A stretch of 64,000 nucleotides of DNA from Saprospiraceae bacterium (GCA_016710235.1 JADJLG010000001.1:1911501-1975500); one strand, 5' to 3'; numbered from the stretch's first letter, positions 8,333 to 17,461 are shown. Notes: a model not told the origin generated them from the sequence alone. Translations and numbers: made by a program.

Positions 8333-10495
8333 TCATTTGTCTTCAGGAAACAAAAGCGTAGCCAAAAGTAGTCGCTCCTCCAGGTTTGCCGAGGTGATGC
8401 GTATCCTGATTTTACTTCCGATATGCCATACCTGATCGGACACCATAGATTTTGCTTTAAGTCTTGAAGCATCTAATTCAATCTGATCCGGAATCAAATC
8501 CAGCGGTAAGGTACATTCACATTTTGTTTCTATTATTTCTGCATAAAAATTCTTATCATTCATTCCTGTAATTCTTGCATCATATTCTTTACCAATATGG
8601 TCTTTCATATAAAGCACCTGAAAATATTTAGTGGAATCCCTTTCAGCTTCCATGGCTTTTCTCTCCTGAGAAGAAATATGTACGCACTGTTGCTCCAGAA
8701 TCTTTGTATCATAGCGTTTTTCTTTTTTGAGATTGTCAAACAATATCCGATGGACCAGCAAGTCGGAATATCTTCTGATCGCTGACGTAAAATGAGTATA
8801 ATCATCAAATGCCAAGCCGTAGTGGCCTATGTTTTCAGTACTGTACTCCGCTTTTGCCATGGTGCGTATTGCAAGAGGCGGAAGTACTTTTAATTCGTCC
8901 TTAGTTTTTGCTTTTTCTGCGAGATCATTGAGAGACTGAGCTATTTTTTTGGGAGTTCGAAAATCCAGCTTCACGTTCAATGATGCTGCAAATTCCAAAA
9001 AATCCTCCAGTTTGCCTGGATCGGGAGTATCATGTATTCGATAGACGAAAGGAATTGGCGCTGCAGTATTTTTTCTGGAGATATATTGGGCAACATATTT
9101 ATTGGCCAACAACATAAATTCTTCTATCAACATGTGCGCATCCAACCTCTGCTTGACATATAATTCGATGGGCTGCTTGTTTTCATCCAGTCTGAAACGC
9201 ACCTCTTCTGATTCGAAATCAATAGCGCCGTTTTTGATTCTCTCAGATTTTATTTTTTTTGCAAGTAGATTGAGCGCATTTAATTCGGTATAGTATTCGC
9301 CATTCTTGTCATCCAATATTGTCTGTACTTCTTCATAAGCAAATCTTCTTTTGGAATGAATGATGGTTTTGCCAATCCAGGTTTTTTTAATTTTTGACTC
9401 TGCATCGAATGTGAAAAGAACTGCAAAACACGCTTTGTCTTCGTTCGGCCTGAGTGAACAGAGATCGTTGCTGAGCCTCTCAGGAAGCATTGGGACTACG
9501 CGGTCAACCAAATAGACAGAATTTCCTCTTTTGAGCGCTTCTATGTCTAGCTGAGTTTGGGGTTTTACATAGTGACTAACATCTGCAATGTGCACACCAA
9601 GCTCTATGTCACCATCTTTGTTATAAGCAAATGAAAGGGCATCATCAAAATCTTTTGCGTCCACGGGGTCAATAGTAAAAGTTAATACTTCCCTGAAATC
9701 TTTTCTCTGGTCCTGATCCAAGATAAAGTGTGGCATCTCTGCTGTTTCTTTCAATGCTTCTGCAGAAAATTCAAGTGGAAATCCTTTGTCAGCAAGCAAA
9801 CTTTGCATTTCTGAATCGATGTCTGTATTTTTACCCAGATTGTGGATGATCACTCCGTAATTTTGAGAGTTGGGTCTGTCTTTCCAACGTGTAATTTTGA
9901 TAACCACCCTATCATAATCTTCTGCAAGTATTTTATTTGTCTTGTCAATAAAAATTTCAGTCAGTTGATTACTCCTACCTGAGATGACAACTTCCTGATT
10001 TTTGTATTTTCTATAAATTCCAACAAACTGTGATTTTGATCGAGTGATTACTTTAATCACTTCACCTTCAGGGCGGTTCCTCCTGCCTTTGAGAAGGTGT
10101 ACCTGAACAAGGTCTCCATTTTGAGCTGACTTCAATTTGTTTGCTGCGACGAAAATATCTCTGTGTAACTGTTTGCTCAGAATATAAGCAAATCCGCCCC
10201 TGGCCATATCTACGATACCTTCGATGTATTTTTCTTTGATATCAGAATTGCGACCGGAAAGTGATTTGTGAAGTACCCATTTTCCCGGAGAAACGCGGTC
10301 TATCATTTTTTTTGATTCGAGTTGCTCTAAAAAACTGATGATTTCACCCGGTTTGTGTCCATGTATTTTTTTAAGAAAAGTGGTGATACCTGCCGGCTTC
10401 CCCTTTTGTTGATCCAACACTTCAAGAATTTGAGTGGTACTGATTTTTTTTAATCTTGGGGCTATTATTTTTTTGTGTGATTTGTTTTTTTTCAT
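8333..10495 (-). CDS. rnr: Ribonuclease R (RNB-family 3'-5' exoribonuclease)
   Basis: 720 residues, the usual length for RNase R. Order: an N-terminal winged-helix (about 20-75), cold-shock-type RNA-binding domains (about 85-235), the RNB catalytic domain with TIDPVDAKDFDDALSF (about 273-288, the Asp cluster that binds Mg) and VHIADVSHYV, then the signature of the domain end HFTSAIRRYSDLLVHR (about 595-610), and a C-terminal S1 domain (about 640-715). It degrades structured RNA processively in the cytosol. The start ATG is preceded by lysine-rich MKKNKSHKK. It is transcribed alone, with 123 bp separating it from the next gene downstream. Confidence 0.95.
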   Translation of the reverse strand: MKKNKSHKKIIAPRLKKISTTQILEVLDQQKGKPAGITTFLKKIHGHKPGEIISFLEQLESKKMIDRVSPGKWVLHKSLSGRNSDIKEKYIEGIVDMARGGFAYILSKQLHRDIFVAANKLKSAQNGDLVQVHLLKGRRNRPEGEVIKVITRSKSQFVGIYRKYKNQEVVISGRSNQLTEIFIDKTNKILAEDYDRVVIKITRWKDRPNSQNYGVIIHNLGKNTDIDSEMQSLLADKGFPLEFSAEALKETAEMPHFILDQDQRKDFREVLTFTIDPVDAKDFDDALSFAYNKDGDIELGVHIADVSHYVKPQTQLDIEALKRGNSVYLVDRVVPMLPERLSNDLCSLRPNEDKACFAVLFTFDAESKIKKTWIGKTIIHSKRRFAYEEVQTILDDKNGEYYTELNALNLLAKKIKSERIKNGAIDFESEEVRFRLDENKQPIELYVKQRLDAHMLIEEFMLLANKYVAQYISRKNTAAPIPFVYRIHDTPDPGKLEDFLEFAASLNVKLDFRTPKKIAQSLNDLAEKAKTKDELKVLPPLAIRTMAKAEYSTENIGHYGLAFDDYTHFTSAIRRYSDLLVHRILFDNLKKEKRYDTKILEQQCVHISSQERKAMEAERDSTKYFQVLYMKDHIGKEYDARITGMNDKNFYAEIIETKCECTLPLDLIPDQIELDASRLKAKSMVSDQVWHIGSKIRIRITSANLEERLLLATLLFPEDK

Positions 10496-10976
10496 TTTGT
10501 TGAGGATATGTCAGTCTGGTAATCATTGTTATCGAAATACAATGATTACCACAATTGAAAGTACAAATTTTTTATTGTATTTCTATTTATATAATATTTG
10601 AATTTGATCAATTTCGTTTGTTGAGTTTAATATTTTGATGTGAAATGATGAGTGAGAAGATGTTTTAATTAATCCAAAAATCAAAGTATTGATTTGAAAT
10701 GGTTTAGGTATTCTTGATCATAGCGAATTTGATTATTTCGGTAACTATATATACCGTATTCTAATATTTCACAGGTATAATCATTCACTTTGCCAAATTA
10801 ATCTGATAGCAAGCGAGCGATACTGTTAACAATAAAGGTATAAACTGCTTCGACCGCTTTTTGGTTCATCTCAGGGCAATTCCTCGCGGGTCTTTAATTT
10901 ACATTATAAATATATGCATGTATAAATAACAGATATACAGCTAAATAAAAATTTTTTAAATTTTTTTTTAAAAAAA
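10496..10976. other. intergenic region upstream of the ABC operon
   Basis: AT-rich divergent spacer between rnr and the ABC operon. It holds small near-palindromes around 10740-10755 and 10910-10925 but no gene or RNA I recognise. The promoter and operator of the ABC operon occupy its right end (10977-11032). Confidence 0.5.
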
Positions 10977-11009
10977 ATTGCACAAATAGAAAATACCGTT
11001 CTACATTTG
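10977..11009 (+). promoter_or_regulatory. Bacteroidota-type promoter of the ABC-GntR operon
   Basis: A -33-like ATTG at 10977-10980 and a perfect -7 box TACATTTG at 11002-11009 are separated by 21 bp, which is within the range known for the primary sigma factor of Bacteroidota. It is 38 bp upstream of the ABC ATPase start and directly followed by a palindrome. Confidence 0.6.
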
Positions 11010-11012
11010 TGG

Positions 11013-11032
11013 TGTATTAGATAACTAATACA
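11013..11032. promoter_or_regulatory. Perfect palindromic operator, probably for the operon's GntR regulator
   Basis: TGTATTAG-ATAA-CTAATACA: 8-bp perfect arms around a 4-bp centre, starting 3 bp after the -7 box, so it covers the expected transcription start. Its form (GTnTA...TAnAC) is that of YtrA-subfamily GntR operators, and a YtrA-like regulator is encoded in the same operon. Autorepression is the likely role (inference). Confidence 0.6.
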
Positions 11033-11047
11033 GTAAATAAATACAAA

Positions 11048-11902
11048 ATGATTGACTTAAAACAAGTGAGTTTCGGCTACAGAAAAACCAAAGAGATCTT
11101 CAGGGAAATGGATCTCACTCTGAAACCTGGCAGTATTTATGGTCTGCTGGGTCGCAATGGCGCAGGGAAGACCTCGCTACTAAAAATGGTGAATGGCTTG
11201 ATTTTTCCACAAAAAGGAGAAGTGCGGGTGTCGGGAGACGATCCTGCAAAAAGACTTCCCTGGAATCTTGCAGACATCTATTTTGTGCAAGAGGAGCCCA
11301 TGATTCCGAGTACAACGGTATTGACATATTTGTACACATATGCACCATTTTACCCGAACTTCGACTATGACAGATTTATGCGATTGTTGACTAGTTTTGG
11401 TTTGGAGGGAAGTCTCAGAATGGATAAAATGTCCCATGGTCAAAAAAAGAAAGTGGTGTTGTGTTTTGCAGTTGCCACAAATTGTAAAGTCCTCATTTTG
11501 GATGAACCAACCAATGGACTTGATATACCGGCTAAATCGGAATTCCGTAGGCTTGTGACTGAAGCATTGACTGAAGAAAGGCTTATCATTATCTCGACGC
11601 ACCAGGTTCGGGATATGAACTTGCTCATAGATCCGATTCTCATCGTAGAAAACGGAAGGGTCATATTTCATTATTCTATAGAACAAATAGGTCGCGCTCT
11701 GCACTTTGCACAGCATTTTAGCATGCAGGTACCGCAGGATGTGATTTATGCGGAACGTATTGCCGGTGGATATCTCACGATCAGTGAAAATACCCAGGGA
11801 CAGGACAGCGATGTCGATATTGAAATATTGTTTAATGCAGTTCAATCTCATCGAGAAAGGATCGTCTCATTAATAGAAAAATATAACTCAAACTCGAAAT
11901 AA
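11048..11902 (+). CDS. ABC transporter ATP-binding protein
   Basis: 284 residues. ATPase subunit with Walker A GRNGAGKT (35-42), Q-loop VQEE (about 82-85), signature SHGQKKK (about 127-133), Walker B VLILDEPTNGLD (about 147-158) and H-loop STHQ (about 187-190). The ~85 residues after the H-loop form an extra C-terminal domain. It partners with the membrane protein encoded 6 bp after its stop; together they resemble YtrB-type systems whose substrate is unknown. First gene of an operon with permease, GntR regulator and possibly the GIN-domain gene. Confidence 0.88.
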   Translation: MIDLKQVSFGYRKTKEIFREMDLTLKPGSIYGLLGRNGAGKTSLLKMVNGLIFPQKGEVRVSGDDPAKRLPWNLADIYFVQEEPMIPSTTVLTYLYTYAPFYPNFDYDRFMRLLTSFGLEGSLRMDKMSHGQKKKVVLCFAVATNCKVLILDEPTNGLDIPAKSEFRRLVTEALTEERLIIISTHQVRDMNLLIDPILIVENGRVIFHYSIEQIGRALHFAQHFSMQVPQDVIYAERIAGGYLTISENTQGQDSDVDIEILFNAVQSHRERIVSLIEKYNSNSK

Positions 11903-11908
11903 ACAGAT

Positions 11909-12652
11909 ATGAAAAACCAGTTTTTTGATATGGGCAGATTTTTATTGATTTTAAAAAGAGATCTCAATGAATCTGCTAAGCCAATGATCATTGCCATTCT
12001 CACTATTTGTGGCACATTATTGATATTTAATTTGCTGCAAATTTTGACTAGTGAGATTGGTGTAAATGGATTTCATTCAGGTACGTTTATAGTATCGACT
12101 ATTATATTGATGCTCGTAGGTGTGAGTCTTTCATTTGCAGAGTTGCGACATACATCTTCCAAGGTGCATTACCTCACTATCCCTGCTTCAACTTTTGAAA
12201 AATTGTTTTCCAAATGGGTGATCTATGCGATTGCTGTTCCGCTTGTTTTTTATTTATGTTTTTTCAGTGTTGGAGCACTTTCTACATGGATGATAAAATT
12301 GGCAGGGAGGAATATCATGCCTATGATATGGCCTAGTCTAACAGAATATTTTTCAATGGGTTCGATTTGGATGGTTCAAAGTATCTTTTTTGCCGGGGCG
12401 ATTTATTTTCCTAAAAACAGTTTTATCAAAACCCTGGGCATTTTGATAGTACTTTCTTTGCTCTATGCTTTTCTATCATTCGGGATGCTTTATTTATTGC
12501 TTCACGAAAACCAAACACAACATTTGAACGGATTCAATTTAAACTTGAATGATATACCATGGCCCGGGAGTACCAAGCTGATAGTTCAGCTACTTGTATT
12601 TTGTTTTTTTATGTTACTCAGTTATTTTAAACTAAAAGAAGAGGAGGTATAA
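11909..12652 (+). CDS. ABC transporter membrane subunit
   Basis: 247 residues, with about six hydrophobic segments (roughly 25-47, 60-80, 108-132, 150-170, 178-203, 222-240), consistent with an ABC-2-like permease half-transporter. No substrate-specific motif is visible. It begins 6 bp after the ATPase gene and ends 2 bp before the regulator gene. The sequence GAGGAGG near its end serves as a good Shine-Dalgarno for the next gene, an exception in this window. Confidence 0.75.
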   Translation: MKNQFFDMGRFLLILKRDLNESAKPMIIAILTICGTLLIFNLLQILTSEIGVNGFHSGTFIVSTIILMLVGVSLSFAELRHTSSKVHYLTIPASTFEKLFSKWVIYAIAVPLVFYLCFFSVGALSTWMIKLAGRNIMPMIWPSLTEYFSMGSIWMVQSIFFAGAIYFPKNSFIKTLGILIVLSLLYAFLSFGMLYLLLHENQTQHLNGFNLNLNDIPWPGSTKLIVQLLVFCFFMLLSYFKLKEEEV

Positions 12653-12654
12653 TT

Positions 12655-13017
12655 ATGAATTTTAAAAAACATCAACCCATATATGTGCAAATTGCAGAAA
12701 CAATTTTTGAAGATATTTTGGAACAAAAACTTACATCAGGCGCAAAAGTTCCTTCGGTAAGGGAATTAGCCACTACTGTTCAGGTCAATCCAAATACAGT
12801 GCAAAGATCATTCCAGTGGCTGCAAGATGAAAATATTATAGAGCAAAGACGTGGTATAGGTTTTTTTATCACCGACAATGCTTTACACAAAACACTCGAA
12901 ATTAAGAAAAAAGAATTCTTTGACCACATTCTTCCGGAGACGATTCATACCATAAGATTACTGCAGATTCCAAAAAAGCAAATTTTGGATGAGATAGAAA
13001 AAAATATTGCTCAGTGA
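12655..13017 (+). CDS. GntR-family transcriptional regulator, YtrA subfamily
   Basis: 120 residues, the short YtrA type. The N-terminal winged helix has PIYVQIAETIFEDILEQKL, GAKVPSVRELA and VNPNTVQRSFQWLQDENIIEQRRGIGFFI (about 10-80 in all), followed by only ~45 residues of helical C-terminus and no large effector domain. It is preceded by a GAGGAGG ribosome-binding site inside the permease gene. It most likely binds the palindrome at 11013-11032 and represses its own operon; signals for this subfamily are usually cell-envelope stress or antibiotics. Confidence 0.9.
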   Translation: MNFKKHQPIYVQIAETIFEDILEQKLTSGAKVPSVRELATTVQVNPNTVQRSFQWLQDENIIEQRRGIGFFITDNALHKTLEIKKKEFFDHILPETIHTIRLLQIPKKQILDEIEKNIAQ

Positions 13018-13032
13018 ATTTATCCATTCTGT

Positions 13033-13080
13033 ACAAATTCCAAATGATCTATGAAGCAATTACTATGATTTGGAGTTTGT
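13033..13080 (+). other. Inverted repeat between the GntR gene and the GIN-domain gene
   Basis: Arms 13033-13045 and 13068-13080 pair over 13 bp with one G-U pair, loop 22 nt. No U-tract follows, so it is not a standard terminator. It may partly separate expression of the GIN-domain gene from the ABC genes or protect the upstream mRNA end; this is inference. Confidence 0.35.
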
Positions 13081-13117
13081 TCAACACATTCTAACAATTA
13101 ATTAAATTTCAAAAAAA

Positions 13118-13861
13118 ATGAAAAACAGTACAAAATTATTATTTGTTGGCCTTGCCATTATGCTAGCAGTCCTGATCGTCGGCGCTGGATATATTTATAA
13201 TAAGTATCATGAAATGAAATCGGTGTACTCTTCTACTCTCGTGCACAAGGAGATGAATACTTTCAGAGATTTCAATGCATTGCATTTAGAAGTATCTTCG
13301 GATATTGAGCTGATGCAGGGAGATTTCAAAGTTCAAGTGGAAGGAGATTCACTTTCAATCTCCGGAATCAAGTGGACGATTAGTGATTCAGTCTTGACTA
13401 TAGATGAAGAATCCACCATGAGCAGAAACAATAATTTTACCATAGGACCGAAAATCAAATTGTCGATGCCTGATTTAAAATTTTTGAGTCTGGAAAGTTC
13501 AGGTTCATTGACAATGGCGCAGAGATTTGACTGTGACAGTTTGAATCTGAGACTTTCAGGATCTGGTGACATAATATCTCAAATTCATGGAAATTATATC
13601 AATATAGAATTAATCGGTTCCGGAATGGTGACCAATCATGGAGAAATCAAATCAGCTGCTTTGCTCGTGAAAGGTTCCGGGGACATTTTTATGGGTGATG
13701 ATCCAATCGAAACATGCAATCTGGAGTTGGTCGGTTCCGGAAATATGCATTTCAACTGTTCTGGAAAATTGACAGGTGTGATCAATGGTTCAGGGTCTAT
13801 TTACAACTCAGGTTCTGCCAAAAGTGAGGTTGTAGTCAATGGATCCGGAGAGGTGCATTGA
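13118..13861 (+). CDS. GIN-domain (DUF2807) envelope protein
   Basis: 247 residues. One N-terminal hydrophobic segment (about 6-27) acts as signal or anchor. The rest is a repetitive beta-solenoid-like domain with regularly spaced SGS/GSG turns (LESSGSL, LSGSGDI, LIGSGMV, VKGSGDI, LVGSGNM, INGSGSI, VNGSGEV), typical of the Bacteroidota head-GIN family. Its function is not known; it is common beside PspC-like or ABC/GntR genes. It lies 100 bp after the regulator gene, with an inverted repeat in the gap, and its 3' end faces mtgA. Confidence 0.85.
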   Translation: MKNSTKLLFVGLAIMLAVLIVGAGYIYNKYHEMKSVYSSTLVHKEMNTFRDFNALHLEVSSDIELMQGDFKVQVEGDSLSISGIKWTISDSVLTIDEESTMSRNNNFTIGPKIKLSMPDLKFLSLESSGSLTMAQRFDCDSLNLRLSGSGDIISQIHGNYINIELIGSGMVTNHGEIKSAALLVKGSGDIFMGDDPIETCNLELVGSGNMHFNCSGKLTGVINGSGSIYNSGSAKSEVVVNGSGEVH

Positions 13862-13874
13862 GTTAGGACGTTTT

Positions 13875-14636
13875 TCATTTGCCAAAAGCAGACAAAAGCT
13901 CAATAATTTCAGGCTCGTCTTTGAGTTGCTGCATCTGTTGTATCACCCAGGGTTTGCGCAGTTGGACCCAGGTAGAAGCTGGTTTGACCTTGAATCGACG
14001 GGGATTGGGCAATGCAGCTGCTATCGCTGCAGATTCTTCAATACTGAGTTGAGAAGCAGGCTTTTTGAAGTATGCCTGGGCTGCTGCTTCAATGCCGAAT
14101 ATGCCATCTCCCATTTCGATGACATTGAGATATTGAGCGAGAATGTAATTTTTGGGCCACAGAATTTCAATGACAAAAGTGAAGTAGATTTCCAAGCCTT
14201 TGCGCAACCAGGATCTGCCTTGCCAAAGGAAAATGTTTTTTGCCGTTTGTTGTGTAATGGTGGAAGCACCTCTCGTTTTTTTGCCTTTTTTTATGGTATT
14301 ATATTCAAGTGCTTTTCTGATACTTTCGACATCGAAACCAAAATGATCGACAAAAATTTGGTCTTCTGCAGCGATAACTGCCAGTGCGATATTTGGACTA
14401 ATTTCTTTCATACTCACATAGTCTCGGTAAAGACCTCTGCCGGATAACACACTACTGCATTGGGTTACAGTAATCGGAGGATAAAAGATCAAGAGTAAGA
14501 GTGCATAGAATATTGGCAAGAATGCAAGCATTCCTAAAGTAAAAAGGATTTTCTTTGTCACAGTAAGTCGTTTCCACTTCTGGAAAACGGCACGGACTGC
14601 TCTGCCTGATCTGTATTGGAATTCTTTCCAGGTCAT
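13875..14636 (-). CDS. mtgA: Monofunctional peptidoglycan glycosyltransferase
   Basis: 253 residues, GT51 family. A cytoplasmic basic N-terminus is followed by one membrane anchor (about 29-52) and the lipid II polymerising domain. Catalytic motifs: AAEDQIFVDHFGFD (Glu91 as the general base, about 89-102), RGASTITQQTAKN (122-134), and KNYILAQYLNVIEMG (about 162-176). It polymerises glycan strands in the periplasm and has no transpeptidase domain, as expected for MtgA. It ends 13 bp from the convergent GIN-domain gene. Confidence 0.93.
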   Translation of the reverse strand: MTWKEFQYRSGRAVRAVFQKWKRLTVTKKILFTLGMLAFLPIFYALLLLIFYPPITVTQCSSVLSGRGLYRDYVSMKEISPNIALAVIAAEDQIFVDHFGFDVESIRKALEYNTIKKGKKTRGASTITQQTAKNIFLWQGRSWLRKGLEIYFTFVIEILWPKNYILAQYLNVIEMGDGIFGIEAAAQAYFKKPASQLSIEESAAIAAALPNPRRFKVKPASTWVQLRKPWVIQQMQQLKDEPEIIELLSAFGK

Positions 14637-14649
14637 CGGAAAATCTTAT

Positions 14650-14657
14650 TAACTTTG
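14650..14657 (+). promoter_or_regulatory. -7 promoter element (TAACTTTG)
   Basis: TAnnTTTG match 21 bp upstream of the ATG at 14679, in the divergent gap with mtgA. A matching -33 box was not found. Confidence 0.35.
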
Positions 14658-14678
14658 CCGTCCAAAACTACACAATAT

Positions 14679-15131
14679 ATGTTGATGTACTGGCTTAAAA
14701 TTACAGCTGGTTTTTTTATTTCTTGTTTTTTTATTTTACCATTTTTTAAAGTGGAAGACCCTCTGCGATCGATTGCGCTCCGCTTTTTTAGTTCAGAAGG
14801 ACAAGCCGAAATATATGAACATATTTGTAATCCGGACAGAATTTATAGATACCAATATATATTGGATCAGAAAGAATATAAACAGCGGTATGATGGCTAT
14901 GTCGAAGCACTTGACAATGAAATACCTGAAACATTGAGGTGTCAGAATATCTTGACACAGCTGGTTCCGATCAAAATAAAATACTTCAATTTATTTCGTT
15001 ATTGGAGTGAACCTCTCAATGCAGAACGCTTGAGTCCCTTGCTGTTTTGGGGAGTAAATATCGTGAAGATTGGGGCTATTCTGATTCTCATCACAACCTT
15101 TGTCAGACCAGGATCAAAACAAAAGAAATAA
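14679..15131 (+). CDS. Small membrane protein, unknown
   Basis: 150 residues from the ATG at 14679 (the next ATG, two codons on, is equally possible). An upstream in-frame start at 14616 would overlap mtgA and lie before the promoter-like box, so it is rejected. Hydrophobic segments at about 4-22 and 120-140 flank a charged, Tyr-rich domain of about 95 residues with two Cys (ICNPDR; LRCQN). It could be a periplasmic loop held by two helices. No family recognised. Confidence 0.55.
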   Translation: MLMYWLKITAGFFISCFFILPFFKVEDPLRSIALRFFSSEGQAEIYEHICNPDRIYRYQYILDQKEYKQRYDGYVEALDNEIPETLRCQNILTQLVPIKIKYFNLFRYWSEPLNAERLSPLLFWGVNIVKIGAILILITTFVRPGSKQKK

Positions 15132-15139
15132 GGAAGAGC

Positions 15140-15385
15140 TTATCTGCTTAAAATGAGAAAACTAGTTTGCTTGGATCTCTTATTATTTTTGCTGGATATG
15201 ATGGAATGGTAAATACCCGGAATTAAATTCAAATCAATTTCTTTTTGGATTGTATTGAATCGAATTTGCTTGATCATCCGTCCATATATATCGAATATTT
15301 TCATTTCATACTCCTCCAAAGAATTGGCAATTTCTGAGATATATAGGGTGCCGAATGGAGAAAATTTGAAAATATCCTGTTCAAA
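15140..15385 (-). pseudogene. T9SS sorting-domain remnant downstream of an in-frame TGA
   Basis: Reading on past the TGA (15388-15386) of the beta-helix gene in the same frame gives about 81 further sense codons to a TAA at 15142-15140. They spell a normal type A sorting domain: FKFSPFGTLYISE, then YEMKIFDIYGRMIKQ, then IDLNLIPGIYH. So the beta-helix gene once, or still by readthrough, carried its sorting domain here. A single base change (or sequencing error) explains it. Confidence 0.7.
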
Positions 15386-17149
15386 TCATTTTTCTTTTGT
15401 ATCCGTACAATTTTTAATTTTTACTTTTTTGCTAACTGTACCGTAACATCCTTTCTCTTCATTTGCAAGTATGACCGTTATGGTCCCGGAATCCACAAGA
15501 TTCCATTGTATCAAGGCATTGTGATGCACAGGCATGGTAGTGAATTTGCCGCCATCAATAAGCCAGGTATAGTCAGTACAGGCTAGCCAGACCAGACTAG
15601 CGGGATAACTGTTATCTGCACAAGGTTCTTCCTCGGTGATCAGTTCTTGATCGTGTAGAAGATACGTGCAGTTTTTATTACAGCTGCTGAGTATTTGATT
15701 ATTATTACGAATAAAAGCTGCATTGAAGTGCGAATTGATGAGTTGCGGAATTCCTATGGGTGGAAATTTACTGAAGTCCATCCTGCATATAGCTTTGGCA
15801 GAATTCAAGTAGTAACTGACATCATAAAGTTTGGTCGTATTCGATGGAAGTATTGTTCCTCTTTTGTTATTCCCATATTGAAAATGATCATTTCCCAGGA
15901 GCAAATACAATCCCTGAGGAGCGGTAATCTCATTTCCGATAATGTTGAGTTGATCAGCAGCACCTTGAGACACAAAAATTCCATAATTTTCCGAACGATT
16001 CCTAAAAAAAGTGTTGAATGGACCATTGAGCCCATGTGAAGCATCTACGACAATATTTTGTACAATATTGCCCTCAAATAAATTGCAAAAAGTGTAATTT
16101 CCGTGAAGGACCAAATCCCCGGAAGAATTATTGGGTTGAAAGCTTTCTGTCCAATAAGGGTCAAAGGAATAATTGTATGCCAGAACATTGCCGTTGGCTC
16201 CGGCTTGTAGGAGTATAGAATGTCTGAGATGTTCGAATATATTGTTTTCTACCAGGCAGTCACCGGAGCTGATTTGTAAGCTCACCCCATAAGCTCTGCC
16301 TCCTCCACCATAACCGTATGATTTATTGAAATAAGAACCCTGGACCTTGATGTGAGCACTCTCTTGAATACAGACATGTGCAAAGTTTGTAAATCTGGAC
16401 TCAATCCCTTCGACCCAACTATCAACACACCTGATCAGCAATATATTCGATGTTTGTGTGGCAGTGGAGTCCACCCTGTATATGGAAAAACATTCCAGGC
16501 CAACTTCGGAAACAGGAATCAATTTAGTAATTTTAGACGCAGGAGAAAAATCCAGTCTCCATTCGTTTTTCATATAGATCGTGTCATTTTTTATGCTCTC
16601 GATTTGGTTGATTTGACCGATAGTTCCTTTAGCCCAATCTGAAGTAACCCTTCCAAGATCATCATCTTGCAATTTTACCCAATCTCCAACTTTTAATTCT
16701 GCGGTTTTGGTGCCAAGAATACAATATTGTTGCCCTTTTGATATCGGATTTATGGTCAGATTGACGTTGGGATCCGTCTTTCCAATTGCTGAAAAACAGT
16801 CTTTATTGCTTCCTTTCAGGTCAAAAATAAAATGGGTTAGACTACTTCCCGCACCTTTTATTACAACAAAAGATGGTAGTGTAATCGTTTTCAGTAATAA
16901 GAATTTACCTGGAGGTATCACCAAGCACGCTTTGGCTTTGGCTGCTACACTTATAGCTTCTGTCAATATATCCGCACAGTCTGATCTGCCTGTGGTGTCG
17001 GGTTGATAATCCGAAAAATTGATCTGCTGTGTTGGGGCCTTGACATTATTTCCTGCATGACTCCAATCTACTTTTCTCTCATCTGCAAGTGTCTGAGCTT
17101 GAAGACTGTAAGTAAAAGCAAAAAAGCAGACAAAAAACCTGAATATCAT
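15386..17149 (-). CDS. Secreted right-handed beta-helix protein, sorting domain separated by a stop codon
   Basis: 587 residues. Signal peptide at about 1-18 (cleavage near LQAQ). Residues ~50-125 begin a parallel beta-helix of the pectate-lyase-like kind (NFSDYQPDTTGRSDCADILTEAI, CLVIPPGKFLL, VVIKGAGS), continued by repeated short strands with Asn turns (VENNIFEH, LAYNYSFD, LFEGNIVQN, FFRNRSEN). The C-terminal ~90 residues look like an Ig/PKD-type strand domain (YPASLVWLACTDYTWLI; NLVDSGTITVILANEEKGCYGTV). Probably binds or cleaves a polysaccharide outside the cell, but no catalytic residues can be named. The stop is a TGA; the T9SS sorting domain continues in frame after it, which would leave the present product without its export tag. 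Confidence 0.8.
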   Translation of the reverse strand: MIFRFFVCFFAFTYSLQAQTLADERKVDWSHAGNNVKAPTQQINFSDYQPDTTGRSDCADILTEAISVAAKAKACLVIPPGKFLLLKTITLPSFVVIKGAGSSLTHFIFDLKGSNKDCFSAIGKTDPNVNLTINPISKGQQYCILGTKTAELKVGDWVKLQDDDLGRVTSDWAKGTIGQINQIESIKNDTIYMKNEWRLDFSPASKITKLIPVSEVGLECFSIYRVDSTATQTSNILLIRCVDSWVEGIESRFTNFAHVCIQESAHIKVQGSYFNKSYGYGGGGRAYGVSLQISSGDCLVENNIFEHLRHSILLQAGANGNVLAYNYSFDPYWTESFQPNNSSGDLVLHGNYTFCNLFEGNIVQNIVVDASHGLNGPFNTFFRNRSENYGIFVSQGAADQLNIIGNEITAPQGLYLLLGNDHFQYGNNKRGTILPSNTTKLYDVSYYLNSAKAICRMDFSKFPPIGIPQLINSHFNAAFIRNNNQILSSCNKNCTYLLHDQELITEEEPCADNSYPASLVWLACTDYTWLIDGGKFTTMPVHHNALIQWNLVDSGTITVILANEEKGCYGTVSKKVKIKNCTDTKEK

Positions 17150-17162
17150 CCTGCAATATAAA

Positions 17163-17461
17163 TCATTTTGCCCTCATTGCAGTGCAGCATACAATAATTG
17201 CACAAAGTAATCTATCTTGGACTAAGCAATGACCAGGCTTGACTCACGCACTCAATATTTCACAAACTTTTCAGCACTGCCGGATTTTTGCTTTGAATTG
17301 ATTTGTCGGATCAAATACATTCCGGCGGGTAGATCTGAGATGTCAATAGTCTGATCAATGGATATTTCATTTTTAATCCATCTGCCTGACATGTCGAAAA
17401 TGCCTAAAATAGTACCCCGCTGTACTTCAGCTTGAAGTCTCAACTGATTGTGATCAAAATT
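17163..17461. repeat. Direct repeat copy 1 (299-bp 3' constant block)
   Basis: Covers the sorting-domain coding end of paralogue 1 plus ~90 bp downstream. Near-identical copies lie at 18797-19095 and 20422-20720. The block ends sharply at the same base in all three. Confidence 0.85.

Noticed and set aside
11180..11851. 223-residue minus-strand ORF
   Set aside because: Opposite the ABC ATPase gene, which shows all its motifs; no signal or domain in the antisense product.
13839..14447. 202-residue plus-strand ORF
   Set aside because: Opposite mtgA; the product is Cys/Phe-rich nonsense in character and the mtgA frame has GT51 motifs.
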